Part shown: in pieces, positions 27,355-36,145 of the stretch
Layout of the letters: each line of letters opens with the position of its first letter
How positions within the stretch are numbered: position 1 is the stretch's first letter
Assembly (NCBI RefSeq): GCF_007474545.1
Contig: NZ_VKOG01000011.1
Span: forward strand, 1 to 39,014
Length of the DNA: 39,014 nt
Direction: 5' to 3'
Source: Chryseobacterium binzhouense
GTDB lineage: Bacteria; Bacteroidota; Bacteroidia; Flavobacteriales; Weeksellaceae
Notes under the pieces: model-generated
The model's database searches: none
What the model saw: the letters and a program-made list of their open reading frames with translations, nothing else
Told to the model about the DNA's origin: nothing
Position numbers and translations under genes: made by a program

Positions 27355-29706
27355 TTAGAACGGATATCCGATAGCAATATTCAGGATCAGATTATCTCTT
27401 CGCCATGCTCCGCTTCCAAAATTGATTTTGTCGAACGTCCATCGGTCTCCTTTATCATAGTAAGGCACTCTTAACGGCATCGCAAGATCAAGCCTCAGAA
27501 TGAGTATTGAAAAATCTAACCTTAAACCAACTCCTGCTCCTACAGCGATTTCGCTTAAAAATTCTTTTGAAAATTTTCCGCCTGGTCTTGTATTGGTACC
27601 AGTATCATCAAATTCATCGTTAATAAGCCAGATGTTTCCGGCATCCACAAATGCTGCAACATTCAGAAATTTAAATAAGTTGGCTCTGTATTCAGCGTTC
27701 ATTTCTAATTTAATATCTCCCGCCTGATCAAAAATCGCTCTTGTTGAATTTTCAGTCCTTGGGTCATAACTTCCGGGTCCCAAAGTTCTTGCACGGAATG
27801 CTCTGATACTGTTACTACCACCCACAAAGAATTGTCGGGCAAAGGGAATGTGTTCGGAATTTCCGTAAGGTACTGCTACACCCGCAATGAGTCTTGTCGC
27901 AATAGATGTTTTTTCGGTAAATTTATGATAGAAGCGTACATCGTTTTCAATTTTGGCGTACTGACTGAATGGGATTCCAAAAATATTTTTTTCTTTTCCA
28001 TCTTTTACATTGGCTCCGGTTACTAATCCTGTAATATTTCCGGCTAAGTCAAGCATTCCTTTATAATAGAATGTATTTTTTCTAGGAAGCATTGTCGTAG
28101 AATAAGTGTAAGAATATGTCGGTCCGAAAATTAATTGTCGGTCAGTAATCCTTTGTAAATAAGGATTTCTAGCGGCTAAAGAATCAAACTTTGGTGTTAC
28201 GTTCGCTGGGTCAATTAATGAAATATCAATCAGTTTCAGTTCATGCTCTTTGCGGACATTTTCCTTCCACTGATAACCAAAAGAGGCATTAAATGTATTT
28301 AAAGTATATAAAGTGGTTCGGTTTTGAAATTCATATCCCAGCTGAATATTGGTTCTTGGAACAAAGGCACTTGAGGAATTGAAACGGAAGGGTGCCACAA
28401 TTCTCGGGATGGAAAGCTGGGCATTGGCTCCGGCTCTGAAAATGTTTTCGGCATCCGAAGGACCTCCAATCTGAACGTCGAATGCGCCGTAAACAGACGC
28501 TTTAAACTGTTCGGCTCCGCGGAAAAAATTTCTTTGTGTCCAGTTCAGGTTCACTTCACTTCCCGCATAGTTGGCAGAATTGGTTCGTCCTAATGCTTCG
28601 AGACGTAGAGACTGAAGCTCTCTAGGCGTTAAAATATAATAAGCATCAAATTTATGATTCAGAGAATCTGAAACTACAAATTCGTTTTTCACAAATTTAA
28701 AGACCCCTAAACTGATCAGCCTGTTTAAAGAAAGATTATGATCTTTCCGGTTGTAGAGATCTCCTTTTTCAAAATATAAAGCCCGGTCAAACACTTTTGG
28801 TTTGAATTTTTTCTCAGGATCTACTACAAATATATTATTGTATTCATAACCTGTAAGAGAATCTGCACTCATCGGAATGCTGTATTTTCCTCTTTTTGCA
28901 TCACGCAGATTATAATTCGGGAAAACCACTACCTTGTCAATGGTAAACTGCTCCTGCGCAAGTGTAGGAGTGTTGTCTTTTAACTTGACAATAAGTTCTA
29001 CATCATTTTTTCTTCTACTTACTGTACTGTCTGCCTGAACGATAATGTTATCGGGATTAAAATAATAAAAACCTCGGTCTTTAAGCCCGTCATCAATTCG
29101 CTGTCTTTCTGCTTTTATGACATCCAGATCAAAAGGATTTCCAGATTTAAGCAAAGTTCTATCTTTAAGAACCTGAATTTCTTTGTTGATCTCAGATGAA
29201 TCTGCAGGGAAATTTACGTTACTGATCAGATATCTTCCACCTGGGTTTAGCGTATAGATTACCTTTGCCTTTTTGTTTTTAGATACAGTATCATACCTTG
29301 CTCTAGCGTTAAAATAGCCTTTGTTCTCAGAATAATTAACGATGATATCTTTGTTGAATTCTCTGTCAACATCGCCTAGTAAAACGGGTTCTTCTCCAAA
29401 TTTGTATTTCAGCCAGTATCTGAGTCCTTTCTCTTTTTTTGGTTCTTTAGTAGCATTGTAAGCATATAACTTCGGTCTCAATCCTAAAAAAGATGAGTTT
29501 GGTTTAGGAGTTAAATTATCTTTCAGAGCAGATTCCAGTTCGTTTTTCTCTTTTTTGGAGAGTGAGTCGCTTTCTATTTTTACTTCAGCTCCGGTATAGA
29601 GCATCTGTCCGTCTTTCAGAAATTTTGTATTGCTGCACGAAATGATTGTTGCAGTAAATCCTGAAACCAAAAAATATTTACAGTATATGTTTAGTTTGTT
29701 CCTCAT
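27355..29706 (-). CDS. tamL: BamA/TamA-family outer membrane lipoprotein (TamL)
   Basis: A 783-residue Omp85-family protein. Unlike proteobacterial TamA, it begins with a lipoprotein signal (ATIISC, Cys24), the form known as TamL in Bacteroidetes. Residues about 130-370 form POTRA-like repeats (LNPGGRYLISNVNFP, FTIDKVVVFPNYNL). From about 370 a 16-strand-type barrel follows, with the Omp85 loop motif around SIRAFRARTLGPGS and a terminal phenylalanine (AIGYPF). It should act with the TamB protein encoded just upstream in outer membrane biogenesis. The 101-bp gap between them contains no recognisable promoter or terminator, so co-transcription is likely. The gene name is by homology. Confidence 0.9.
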   Translation of the reverse strand: MRNKLNIYCKYFLVSGFTATIISCSNTKFLKDGQMLYTGAEVKIESDSLSKKEKNELESALKDNLTPKPNSSFLGLRPKLYAYNATKEPKKEKGLRYWLKYKFGEEPVLLGDVDREFNKDIIVNYSENKGYFNARARYDTVSKNKKAKVIYTLNPGGRYLISNVNFPADSSEINKEIQVLKDRTLLKSGNPFDLDVIKAERQRIDDGLKDRGFYYFNPDNIIVQADSTVSRRKNDVELIVKLKDNTPTLAQEQFTIDKVVVFPNYNLRDAKRGKYSIPMSADSLTGYEYNNIFVVDPEKKFKPKVFDRALYFEKGDLYNRKDHNLSLNRLISLGVFKFVKNEFVVSDSLNHKFDAYYILTPRELQSLRLEALGRTNSANYAGSEVNLNWTQRNFFRGAEQFKASVYGAFDVQIGGPSDAENIFRAGANAQLSIPRIVAPFRFNSSSAFVPRTNIQLGYEFQNRTTLYTLNTFNASFGYQWKENVRKEHELKLIDISLIDPANVTPKFDSLAARNPYLQRITDRQLIFGPTYSYTYSTTMLPRKNTFYYKGMLDLAGNITGLVTGANVKDGKEKNIFGIPFSQYAKIENDVRFYHKFTEKTSIATRLIAGVAVPYGNSEHIPFARQFFVGGSNSIRAFRARTLGPGSYDPRTENSTRAIFDQAGDIKLEMNAEYRANLFKFLNVAAFVDAGNIWLINDEFDDTGTNTRPGGKFSKEFLSEIAVGAGVGLRLDFSILILRLDLAMPLRVPYYDKGDRWTFDKINFGSGAWRRDNLILNIAIGYPF

Positions 29707-29807
29707 GTTTATATTCTGAATTAATAACTCAGCGTAATCTTCTCTTTGCTGAATTAATCGTCTTTGTGAACGTATAAAGCAGTTAATTTACGTTCTCTGT
29801 TAAAATT

Positions 29808-32800
29808 TTATTTAAATTCTACGACTTCTTTATCTTTATTTCTTCTATTCTGAATGGCTTCTCTGTTTCGGTTGTTTCTGGACTTTCTGAAAATATCTCT
29901 GAATTTATCATAATCCAGGGTAATCACAAACCCGAGCCCAGTTTCTACAATCTGCCCTTGTAAAGCCACCTGATATTCGTTTTTGCGATAAGCTCTCAAG
30001 GTATATCTTCCGTCTCTGGAAAGTGCATAATCTATGGTTACATCACCCGCAATATTGGTGGTATTTTCATTTTGTCTGGTTTCTCCTTCCAGCCCGAAGT
30101 TGCTTCCCACGGATACTTTTAATCTGTCGTTCAGTAATCTTTTGCTGATGTCTACATTCAGATCGGTTCTTGTATTCTGTGTTCCGGTGGAATAATCTTC
30201 TGTAGATTCCAGATCAAAGTTGAGGTCGACACCTTTGATCAAATCTGAAGCTAAATTATTAAGCTGCTGAGAAAGAATTTTACTCACACTCTGTCTTGCC
30301 ATGGTTTCGGCAGATAATCCGGAATTGCTTTGGAAAGGGTTTTCGCCAATAAAACGATTCAGCAGCAATAAAGCAAAAACCTGCTTGTTCATTTCGTTCT
30401 CATCCTCTCTAAGCTGGGCAAGTTTGCCATCTACAGTTTCGGTTACATTAGAAGATACCGCATTGTTGTTCTCGTCTGTTGTAATGTCAAAGCTGATCTG
30501 AGGTTTCAGCAGCTCACCTTTCAGAATCAATAAAGTATTGAAAGGAATTCTCTGCTTAAACTGGTTCAGTTCTGATGGATTTCCAGAAAACTGCTGTTCT
30601 ACCAGATCAATAGGTGCTGTTTCAGTTTTATAAACTGCAGTAATATTAAGGTCAGCGGTGGTAGGCTCACCCGTCCAGGTAATGGTGCTTCCTTTCTGAA
30701 TATCAAATTTTCGTCTTAACAGACTTACCGACATTTCGTAGCTTCCTTTTTCTACCTGATAAACGCCTACCAAAGTTGTTTTTCCTGAAGGATCTATTCC
30801 GCCGGTAAGATCTGCCTCACCCTGAAGTTTTACAAAATCTCCGTTGGCTTTATCAATAATAATCGACATTTTTGCCTCTTTGCTCAATTCAATATTCACA
30901 TTCACATCCATTCCTTTGAGGTTGGTCTGCGAATCAATAGAATCGGCTTTGATAGTTTTTGTTAATTCTACCTGATCCTGATCAATAAATTCCACAATGC
31001 CGTCTCTTTCCTGTAATGAAGGCGATGATTGAGGAAGTACAAAAGTAAAATCTGTAGTTTCTGACACCGCCAGTCTTCCGTCAACTTTAGGTAAGTCTAA
31101 ATTTCCTCTTACCTGTAAGGCGGCATCTATTGCCAAAATTCCGTACATGATGGCATCGTTCGATTTTTCTGAATTGACAACTTTGAAATCTTTTGCGTCT
31201 ACATCCAGATTAAAGGCAAAATCTCTGTAGGTTTTTGTAAGTATTTGTCCGTCGATATTGAGAGAATTTCCATCTTTATCGTTGATTTTAAACTTATCAA
31301 ATTCTACTCCGCGGCTGGTAAAACTGATTTTGTCATTGATGTTTCTGAAGTCACTTCCGGTCTGTGCAATCATCATTCCTACATTATTCATCTTTACGTC
31401 ACCTAAAATTCTCGGTGAATCTGCTGTTCCGGTTATTTTAAGATCTCCTGAGAGATAACCTTCCGTGTTGGTAATAGCATTTTGTGTAAAACCCTGTAAT
31501 GTTTTCATCTGAAGCTGATTCATATCTAAGTTTAAATCAAAGCTGCTTGCAGAAGTGTTATATGTTCCTAAGATTTTAACATCATTATTATTTCCTGAAA
31601 GTGCAATGTCTGCATTCAAAACGTTTGCTGACTGGTTGTTGACTTTAATATCAAGGTTTCCGACCGGACTTCCGAAAACAAACAGATCGGTGACATCAAT
31701 GTCGGAAGTGAAGGTCATATTTTTGGTTAAATCTCTCAATTGTGCTGTTCCGTTGATCGTTCCTTTAGCAAGAAGCGAATCTTTCTTAATGATTTCTGTA
31801 ATGGTTTCAATCTTGAAGTCTTTCAGTGAAACATTCAGCGGACTTGTTGGTGAGCTGCTTTCAGATTGAAGAGAAATTTCTGCGCCCGAGTTGGAAAGTC
31901 TGAACTGATCTGCCACAATTCCCTGACTGAAAATCTGAATTTTATTATTTTCAGCAACATTCCAGTCTACATAATTTAGTTTTAAACCGTCAGGATTTAA
32001 AGAAATTTCTGTAATGTCGTTCATAGATTTTGCGTTTCCAGCAATTAGAAACCGGGTTTCATCTTTTTCATCTTTTGTTGTAATGTTATAATTAATGGTA
32101 TTTTGGGCAACATCACCATTAATGTTGACTTTATTTAAAGCAAAACTTTCACTTTTCACTGAGGCAACGTCCAGGTTATACTGTAACGCCTGATCTTCGT
32201 TGGTGATTTTTAGATTTGTATTTTCTAACGAGTTGGATCCGTATACAACCTGTGGAATGTTGGCATCCAGCTCTATATTCTGTGAATCTGCGTTGTAGTT
32301 CCCGCTTATATTGATCGTTTCAAAACTTTTCAGATCAGGAACAAATTTTCTGATGAGGTCATCATTTTTAATCGCAGCATTAAGCGTAAAAAACTGTCCG
32401 GCATCAATTTTCTGATTTGGATCTGGCTTCTGAAACTGATAATACTGATTAATAGTTTGCGATAAGGCTCCGAAAATCTGAGTTAATTTATATTTTCCGT
32501 TGAGTTCAACATCGGCAATTTGGGAATTGAGTTTTAGTAAGGTTGAATCAGCGGTAGAAACTGCATTGAGTCTAACTTCCTGAAGCGGATACACTTCTTT
32601 TGTATCTGAAATGGCAAAATTCTGAAGATTCAGATATCCATTCAGATGATCGGGATCAAGATTTGTAAAATCTCCGTCAATTCCGCCTGCAATAATCATT
32701 GGTGAACTGTAAAAACCAAGCTTGTTTAAGTCTAATTTATTAATATTTCCATTGACTTTCACGGTTGGATTATCATTGAAAACTCCTGAAGCGGCAAGAT

Positions 32801-34853
32801 GTAAATTAGCGTTCGGATCTTTTGAGTTTAAATCAATATCATAAACGCCACGGTTGATTTTACCTTTCAGATTCATGTTCTGATAAGTATAACCGTTGTA
32901 AGTTGCAGATTGTACATCGCCATTTAAATTAGCAGTCATTATTTTCGGGTCAAAACCTTGTCCTTTAGCGTTAATTTGTGCCGTAATGCTTCCCAGATCT
33001 TTATTCTGGATTATTTTTCCAATCTGTAAGCTTTGAAGATTGGCTTTTACATCGAAAGTTTCTCTGTTTTTTCTTCTTAAATCTGCTTTTGCAATCACCG
33101 CAGCATTTCCCAGAGTAGAAGTAAGGCGAAGATTGGTGTCAACAACCTGTGTGGTTCCTTTCGCCGTTCCACGAACGGTTAAGAACGAAGGTAATGTTAT
33201 ATTGTTTGGAATAGTATTTTTCGGAACGATATTATAAATCGTTTTAGATGCTGTCGAAAGTTCGGCAACATTCAGATCGTAATACAATTGGTCAGGATTT
33301 GTTGCATTTTTGATTTTTCCCGAAGCCAAAACTCTGAGTTTATCCAAACCAGAAACCTTCAAGTTTTGAATAGATAAATCATTGACATTTCCTCTTACAA
33401 TAGCATTCACATTCAACGTTGCATTAGGGTATTTGTTGAATGGTGCAGTATTTCGTAAAGTAGGAACAATATTAAGAATATCAGAAAATCCGATTTTAGA
33501 ATCACGGATGTCGGCTGAGATTTTCACCGCACCTACATTGGAAGATAATTGTTCAATCGAGTTATAATTTAACACAACCTCGTCTCTCAAAACTGTTTTT
33601 GGAGTTTGCAGATAAAGATTTTTCAGATACGCTTCTTTTTCAGCATATACAAAATCGGTGTTAAATTTTTGTACATTCAATCCTCTGGCTTCCTGAATTT
33701 CGGCAGATTTTACACTTCCTGCAAAAGTTCCGTTCTCCATTTTAAAATTCCTTACATCCAGATTGAGTTTAGAAAAGTTCAGATGATTAAAATCCATTCC
33801 ATTTCTTGTGGGAGCAATAGCTGTATTGTTATAAGCTGCTTTCACGTCATTCAGTAAAAGTTTTCCTAAAACAAGATTCATTGCTTTTTGTTGCTCCGAA
33901 GTTTTTGCCGGATCCGGATCATTCTGATTTTTAGGATTTGCATTGTCTGCCGGAAGAAAAAGATTGGCATTGATGTTTGCTCCGGTCAGATAAACATTTC
34001 CAATGTTATAATTGTTGTTTTCCAGATCAATGCTGTTGACTTTGGTACTGAGTTCTTTAAATAGAACTTTTGCAAAAGTTTTGGTGTTATCATCACCATA
34101 ATCTACATCAAAGTTGGTCAGTTTTATTCCGTTTAAACCTAATTTCATAGGTTTTTTCTGATTTAAAGAATCTACTTTTTCTTCAACATTTTTTGAAACT
34201 TCTTCCACAAGATCCTGCTTCAGTTTTAATTTTAACCCGTCTAGATTAATATCATTAACTGCGTAAGAATTGTTTTGAAGATCAAAGGTCTTTACTCTTG
34301 TATCAAAAGATTTAAAATAAACTTTGATGTCATTTTTTGATTGTTGATCGTTGAAAGTAAGACCTATATCTTTCAGTTTAATTTTATCTAAAGAAATAAT
34401 GAAAGGTTTTGAGGGTTTCTTTTCCTGCTCTTCATCTGAAGCAGCAAAAGCATCAATAATATAATCGAAGTTAAACCTTCCCTGGGGATTTCTTACGACA
34501 TTAGCTCTCACTCCTTCCAGATCAATAGAAGTAATATCTGCCTTAGATTTTAATAGCTGCCACATATTAAGACCTACATCAAAATTTTTGACCGCAAGAA
34601 GCGTATCGGTATTTTGTCCCTGCAGATACAGGTTTTCCATAATAAGGCTGTTTGGAAAACCAATATAGACTTTATCCAAGCTTACTTTTGTCTTGATTTT
34701 GCCTTCCAGATATACAATAAGTTTATCCTTTACATAATTTTGTACGGCAGGAAGTCTGAGACTAAGGATGAGAAGTGTGATTAAAACAACAATAGAGATG
34801 ATTGTTATAACAACACCTCTGAGAATTTTTCTTTTATTAAATTTCAGTTTCAA
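29808..34853 (-). CDS. tamB: Translocation and assembly module protein TamB
   Basis: About 1,681 residues. An N-terminal membrane anchor (about 10-36) is followed by an AsmA-like region (VYLEGKIKTKVSLDKVYIGFPNSL). A very long beta-rich periplasmic stretch comes next, and the C-terminal TamB/DUF490 domain occupies roughly the last 450 residues (QGEADLTGGIDPSGKTTLVG, FNTLLILKGELLKPQISFDI). This architecture spans the periplasm as a lipid-transfer or assembly bridge to its outer membrane partner, here TamL. Start: the longest frame begins with TTG at 34880, but the promoter box TATATTTG lies within its first codons. I therefore place the start at the in-frame TTG 34853, giving MKLKFNKRKILRG. It is first in the tamB-tamL-(yihY) unit. 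Confidence 0.93.
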   Translation of the reverse strand: MKLKFNKRKILRGVVITIISIVVLITLLILSLRLPAVQNYVKDKLIVYLEGKIKTKVSLDKVYIGFPNSLIMENLYLQGQNTDTLLAVKNFDVGLNMWQLLKSKADITSIDLEGVRANVVRNPQGRFNFDYIIDAFAASDEEQEKKPSKPFIISLDKIKLKDIGLTFNDQQSKNDIKVYFKSFDTRVKTFDLQNNSYAVNDINLDGLKLKLKQDLVEEVSKNVEEKVDSLNQKKPMKLGLNGIKLTNFDVDYGDDNTKTFAKVLFKELSTKVNSIDLENNNYNIGNVYLTGANINANLFLPADNANPKNQNDPDPAKTSEQQKAMNLVLGKLLLNDVKAAYNNTAIAPTRNGMDFNHLNFSKLNLDVRNFKMENGTFAGSVKSAEIQEARGLNVQKFNTDFVYAEKEAYLKNLYLQTPKTVLRDEVVLNYNSIEQLSSNVGAVKISADIRDSKIGFSDILNIVPTLRNTAPFNKYPNATLNVNAIVRGNVNDLSIQNLKVSGLDKLRVLASGKIKNATNPDQLYYDLNVAELSTASKTIYNIVPKNTIPNNITLPSFLTVRGTAKGTTQVVDTNLRLTSTLGNAAVIAKADLRRKNRETFDVKANLQSLQIGKIIQNKDLGSITAQINAKGQGFDPKIMTANLNGDVQSATYNGYTYQNMNLKGKINRGVYDIDLNSKDPNANLHLAASGVFNDNPTVKVNGNINKLDLNKLGFYSSPMIIAGGIDGDFTNLDPDHLNGYLNLQNFAISDTKEVYPLQEVRLNAVSTADSTLLKLNSQIADVELNGKYKLTQIFGALSQTINQYYQFQKPDPNQKIDAGQFFTLNAAIKNDDLIRKFVPDLKSFETINISGNYNADSQNIELDANIPQVVYGSNSLENTNLKITNEDQALQYNLDVASVKSESFALNKVNINGDVAQNTINYNITTKDEKDETRFLIAGNAKSMNDITEISLNPDGLKLNYVDWNVAENNKIQIFSQGIVADQFRLSNSGAEISLQSESSSPTSPLNVSLKDFKIETITEIIKKDSLLAKGTINGTAQLRDLTKNMTFTSDIDVTDLFVFGSPVGNLDIKVNNQSANVLNADIALSGNNNDVKILGTYNTSASSFDLNLDMNQLQMKTLQGFTQNAITNTEGYLSGDLKITGTADSPRILGDVKMNNVGMMIAQTGSDFRNINDKISFTSRGVEFDKFKINDKDGNSLNIDGQILTKTYRDFAFNLDVDAKDFKVVNSEKSNDAIMYGILAIDAALQVRGNLDLPKVDGRLAVSETTDFTFVLPQSSPSLQERDGIVEFIDQDQVELTKTIKADSIDSQTNLKGMDVNVNIELSKEAKMSIIIDKANGDFVKLQGEADLTGGIDPSGKTTLVGVYQVEKGSYEMSVSLLRRKFDIQKGSTITWTGEPTTADLNITAVYKTETAPIDLVEQQFSGNPSELNQFKQRIPFNTLLILKGELLKPQISFDITTDENNNAVSSNVTETVDGKLAQLREDENEMNKQVFALLLLNRFIGENPFQSNSGLSAETMARQSVSKILSQQLNNLASDLIKGVDLNFDLESTEDYSTGTQNTRTDLNVDISKRLLNDRLKVSVGSNFGLEGETRQNENTTNIAGDVTIDYALSRDGRYTLRAYRKNEYQVALQGQIVETGLGFVITLDYDKFRDIFRKSRNNRNREAIQNRRNKDKEVVEFK

Positions 34854-34869
34854 GTTTCTGTGATTTAGA

Positions 34870-34903
34870 CAAATATACAATTCGTTTTAAATGTGAAAGG
34901 CAA
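34870..34903 (-). promoter_or_regulatory. Predicted promoter of tamB
   Basis: On the minus strand, TTG (34903-34901), 23 nt, then TATATTTG (34877-34870). The downstream TTG start at 34853 lies 16 nt past the box, while the TTG at 34880 would lie upstream of the transcription start. The spacer is slightly long. Confidence 0.5.
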
Positions 34904-35248
34904 TTCACGGGCATGAAATTATGGATGTCTTATATTTTCAGAATTTGAAAAGTAATGAGTTTTAGCATGATGTATTTATTTATGGCAGTTTTTTTGAAGC
35001 CGTTATATCATTTAAGCAAGATTTTTGCCAATTGCAGAATTTTATGTTAAGAATATAAAAATGTGGTACTTTGAGCAATAAGAAAAACCTGTTCAAACGA
35101 ACAGGTTCTTTTGATGTATGCCTCGGCCGATATTAAATATTATGGAATATTTAAAAAGTGAATAGGTTTTCAGATGTTAGTTGAGTTACAACCGCGACAT
35201 ACATCTGATGGAGATTCAATTCATAAAGTTTGTATTTAAAATGAGTAA
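34881..35248. other. Intergenic region between ccoP and tamB with several hairpins
   Basis: About 370 bp. It holds the tamB promoter at its left end and a terminator at 35083-35107. It also has a second perfect 9-bp hairpin (35133-35141 with 35146-35154) and a 7-bp inverted repeat (35171-35177 with 35201-35207). A 31-codon plus-strand frame at 34955-35050 has no supporting signal and I do not call it a gene. The three folds lie downstream of ccoP on its strand and could form a structured 3' end or a small RNA; this is speculation. Confidence 0.5.
35083..35107 (-). terminator. Terminator of the cco operon
   Basis: AACCTGTTC (35086-35094), AAAC loop, GAACAGGTT (35099-35107). Read on the minus strand the stem is followed by TTTTTCTT. 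It lies about 140 bp after the ccoP stop. Confidence 0.75.
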
Positions 35249-36127
35249 TTATTCTTTCCATTTTACAGCTTCGCCTTGTGGGGCAGCGCCTCCCTGAGCT
35301 TCTGTAACTGGTGATTTTTCCTGGTTAATATGATAGATATAAGATGCAATTTTTTCGGCATCTCTTCCTGTGATGGTTCCTTCTTTAATGAACGGACGCA
35401 TGGTTGGATTGTTGGGCGAACCATTTTCAAGCATCCAGAATACATTTTTGAATAAGCTTTTTTCCTTAATGTTGATCCAGTGATTGTCTGTTAGATTGGG
35501 TCCTATTCCGCCTTTTCCGTTGTCGCCGTGGCAGGTTACGCAATTGGTTTTAAACAATTGCTCACCTTCAGAAATATAGTCTGCGCTGTATTTTGCTGTT
35601 TCCAGGTTGATGGGTGGCGCATTTTTTTCGTATTCTTCTATCGAAGCCAGCTGTATTTTCGTTTCCTTGTCGTATTCCACATCCGGATGAGCATAATCTG
35701 TAAAGGCAAATGCAATCATATAAACACCGCAGAAAATAATGCCGAAATAGAAAAGCCCGATCCACCATTTAGGTAAAGAATTGTCGAGTTCGGTAATTCC
35801 GTCAAAACCGTGATCAATGAGAATATCCGTTTCTTCGGACTGAGACTGCTTTTTAAAGGCTGAGTTCCAGAGTTTCTGTAAATAAGAAGTGTTTTTATCT
35901 GTAATGTACATTCGCTTTTCTTCATCTGTCAGTCTGCTGAATCTTTCATTTTCCACCAAATCCCCGATAGAATTCATAATGAGCAGCAAGATGGTTACGA
36001 TAATCAGCAATGCCCAGAAAATAGGTGTAGACAGATAATCGGAATCTTTTGCAAACATTTCAAATGCCATGATGATGATCCCTATGGTAAGAGCAATGTA
36101 TATAGATATTGGAGTTCTTGTTTTCAT
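35249..36127 (-). CDS. ccoP: Cytochrome cbb3 oxidase subunit CcoP (mono-haem)
   Basis: A 292-residue membrane-bound cytochrome c subunit that passes electrons into the cbb3 oxidase. Two hydrophobic segments near the N-terminus (about 8-26 and 34-52) are followed by the CcoP/FixP anchor LPKWWIGLFYFGIIFCGVY (118-136). A single cytochrome c domain has the haem site CVTCH (196-200) and probable axial Met243 in PTMRPF. Proteobacterial CcoP normally has two haem sites; here only one is present, with an extra pair of membrane segments in front. These may stand in for a fused CcoQ-like part, since no separate ccoQ lies between this gene and ccoNO (18-bp gap). Confidence 0.9.
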   Translation of the reverse strand: MKTRTPISIYIALTIGIIIMAFEMFAKDSDYLSTPIFWALLIIVTILLLIMNSIGDLVENERFSRLTDEEKRMYITDKNTSYLQKLWNSAFKKQSQSEETDILIDHGFDGITELDNSLPKWWIGLFYFGIIFCGVYMIAFAFTDYAHPDVEYDKETKIQLASIEEYEKNAPPINLETAKYSADYISEGEQLFKTNCVTCHGDNGKGGIGPNLTDNHWINIKEKSLFKNVFWMLENGSPNNPTMRPFIKEGTITGRDAEKIASYIYHINQEKSPVTEAQGGAAPQGEAVKWKE

Positions 36128-36145
36128 TTCAAATAATATTTAAAA

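Noticed and set aside
30301-33857. Several plus-strand open frames of 60-100 codons inside tamB
   Set aside because: They lie antisense to a long, clearly coding gene and show no domain or signal; they are by-products of its codon usage.
34955-35050. Plus-strand frame of 31 codons with a hydrophobic start
   Set aside because: It has no promoter box, no recognisable family and no neighbour context, and such a short frame is expected by chance.
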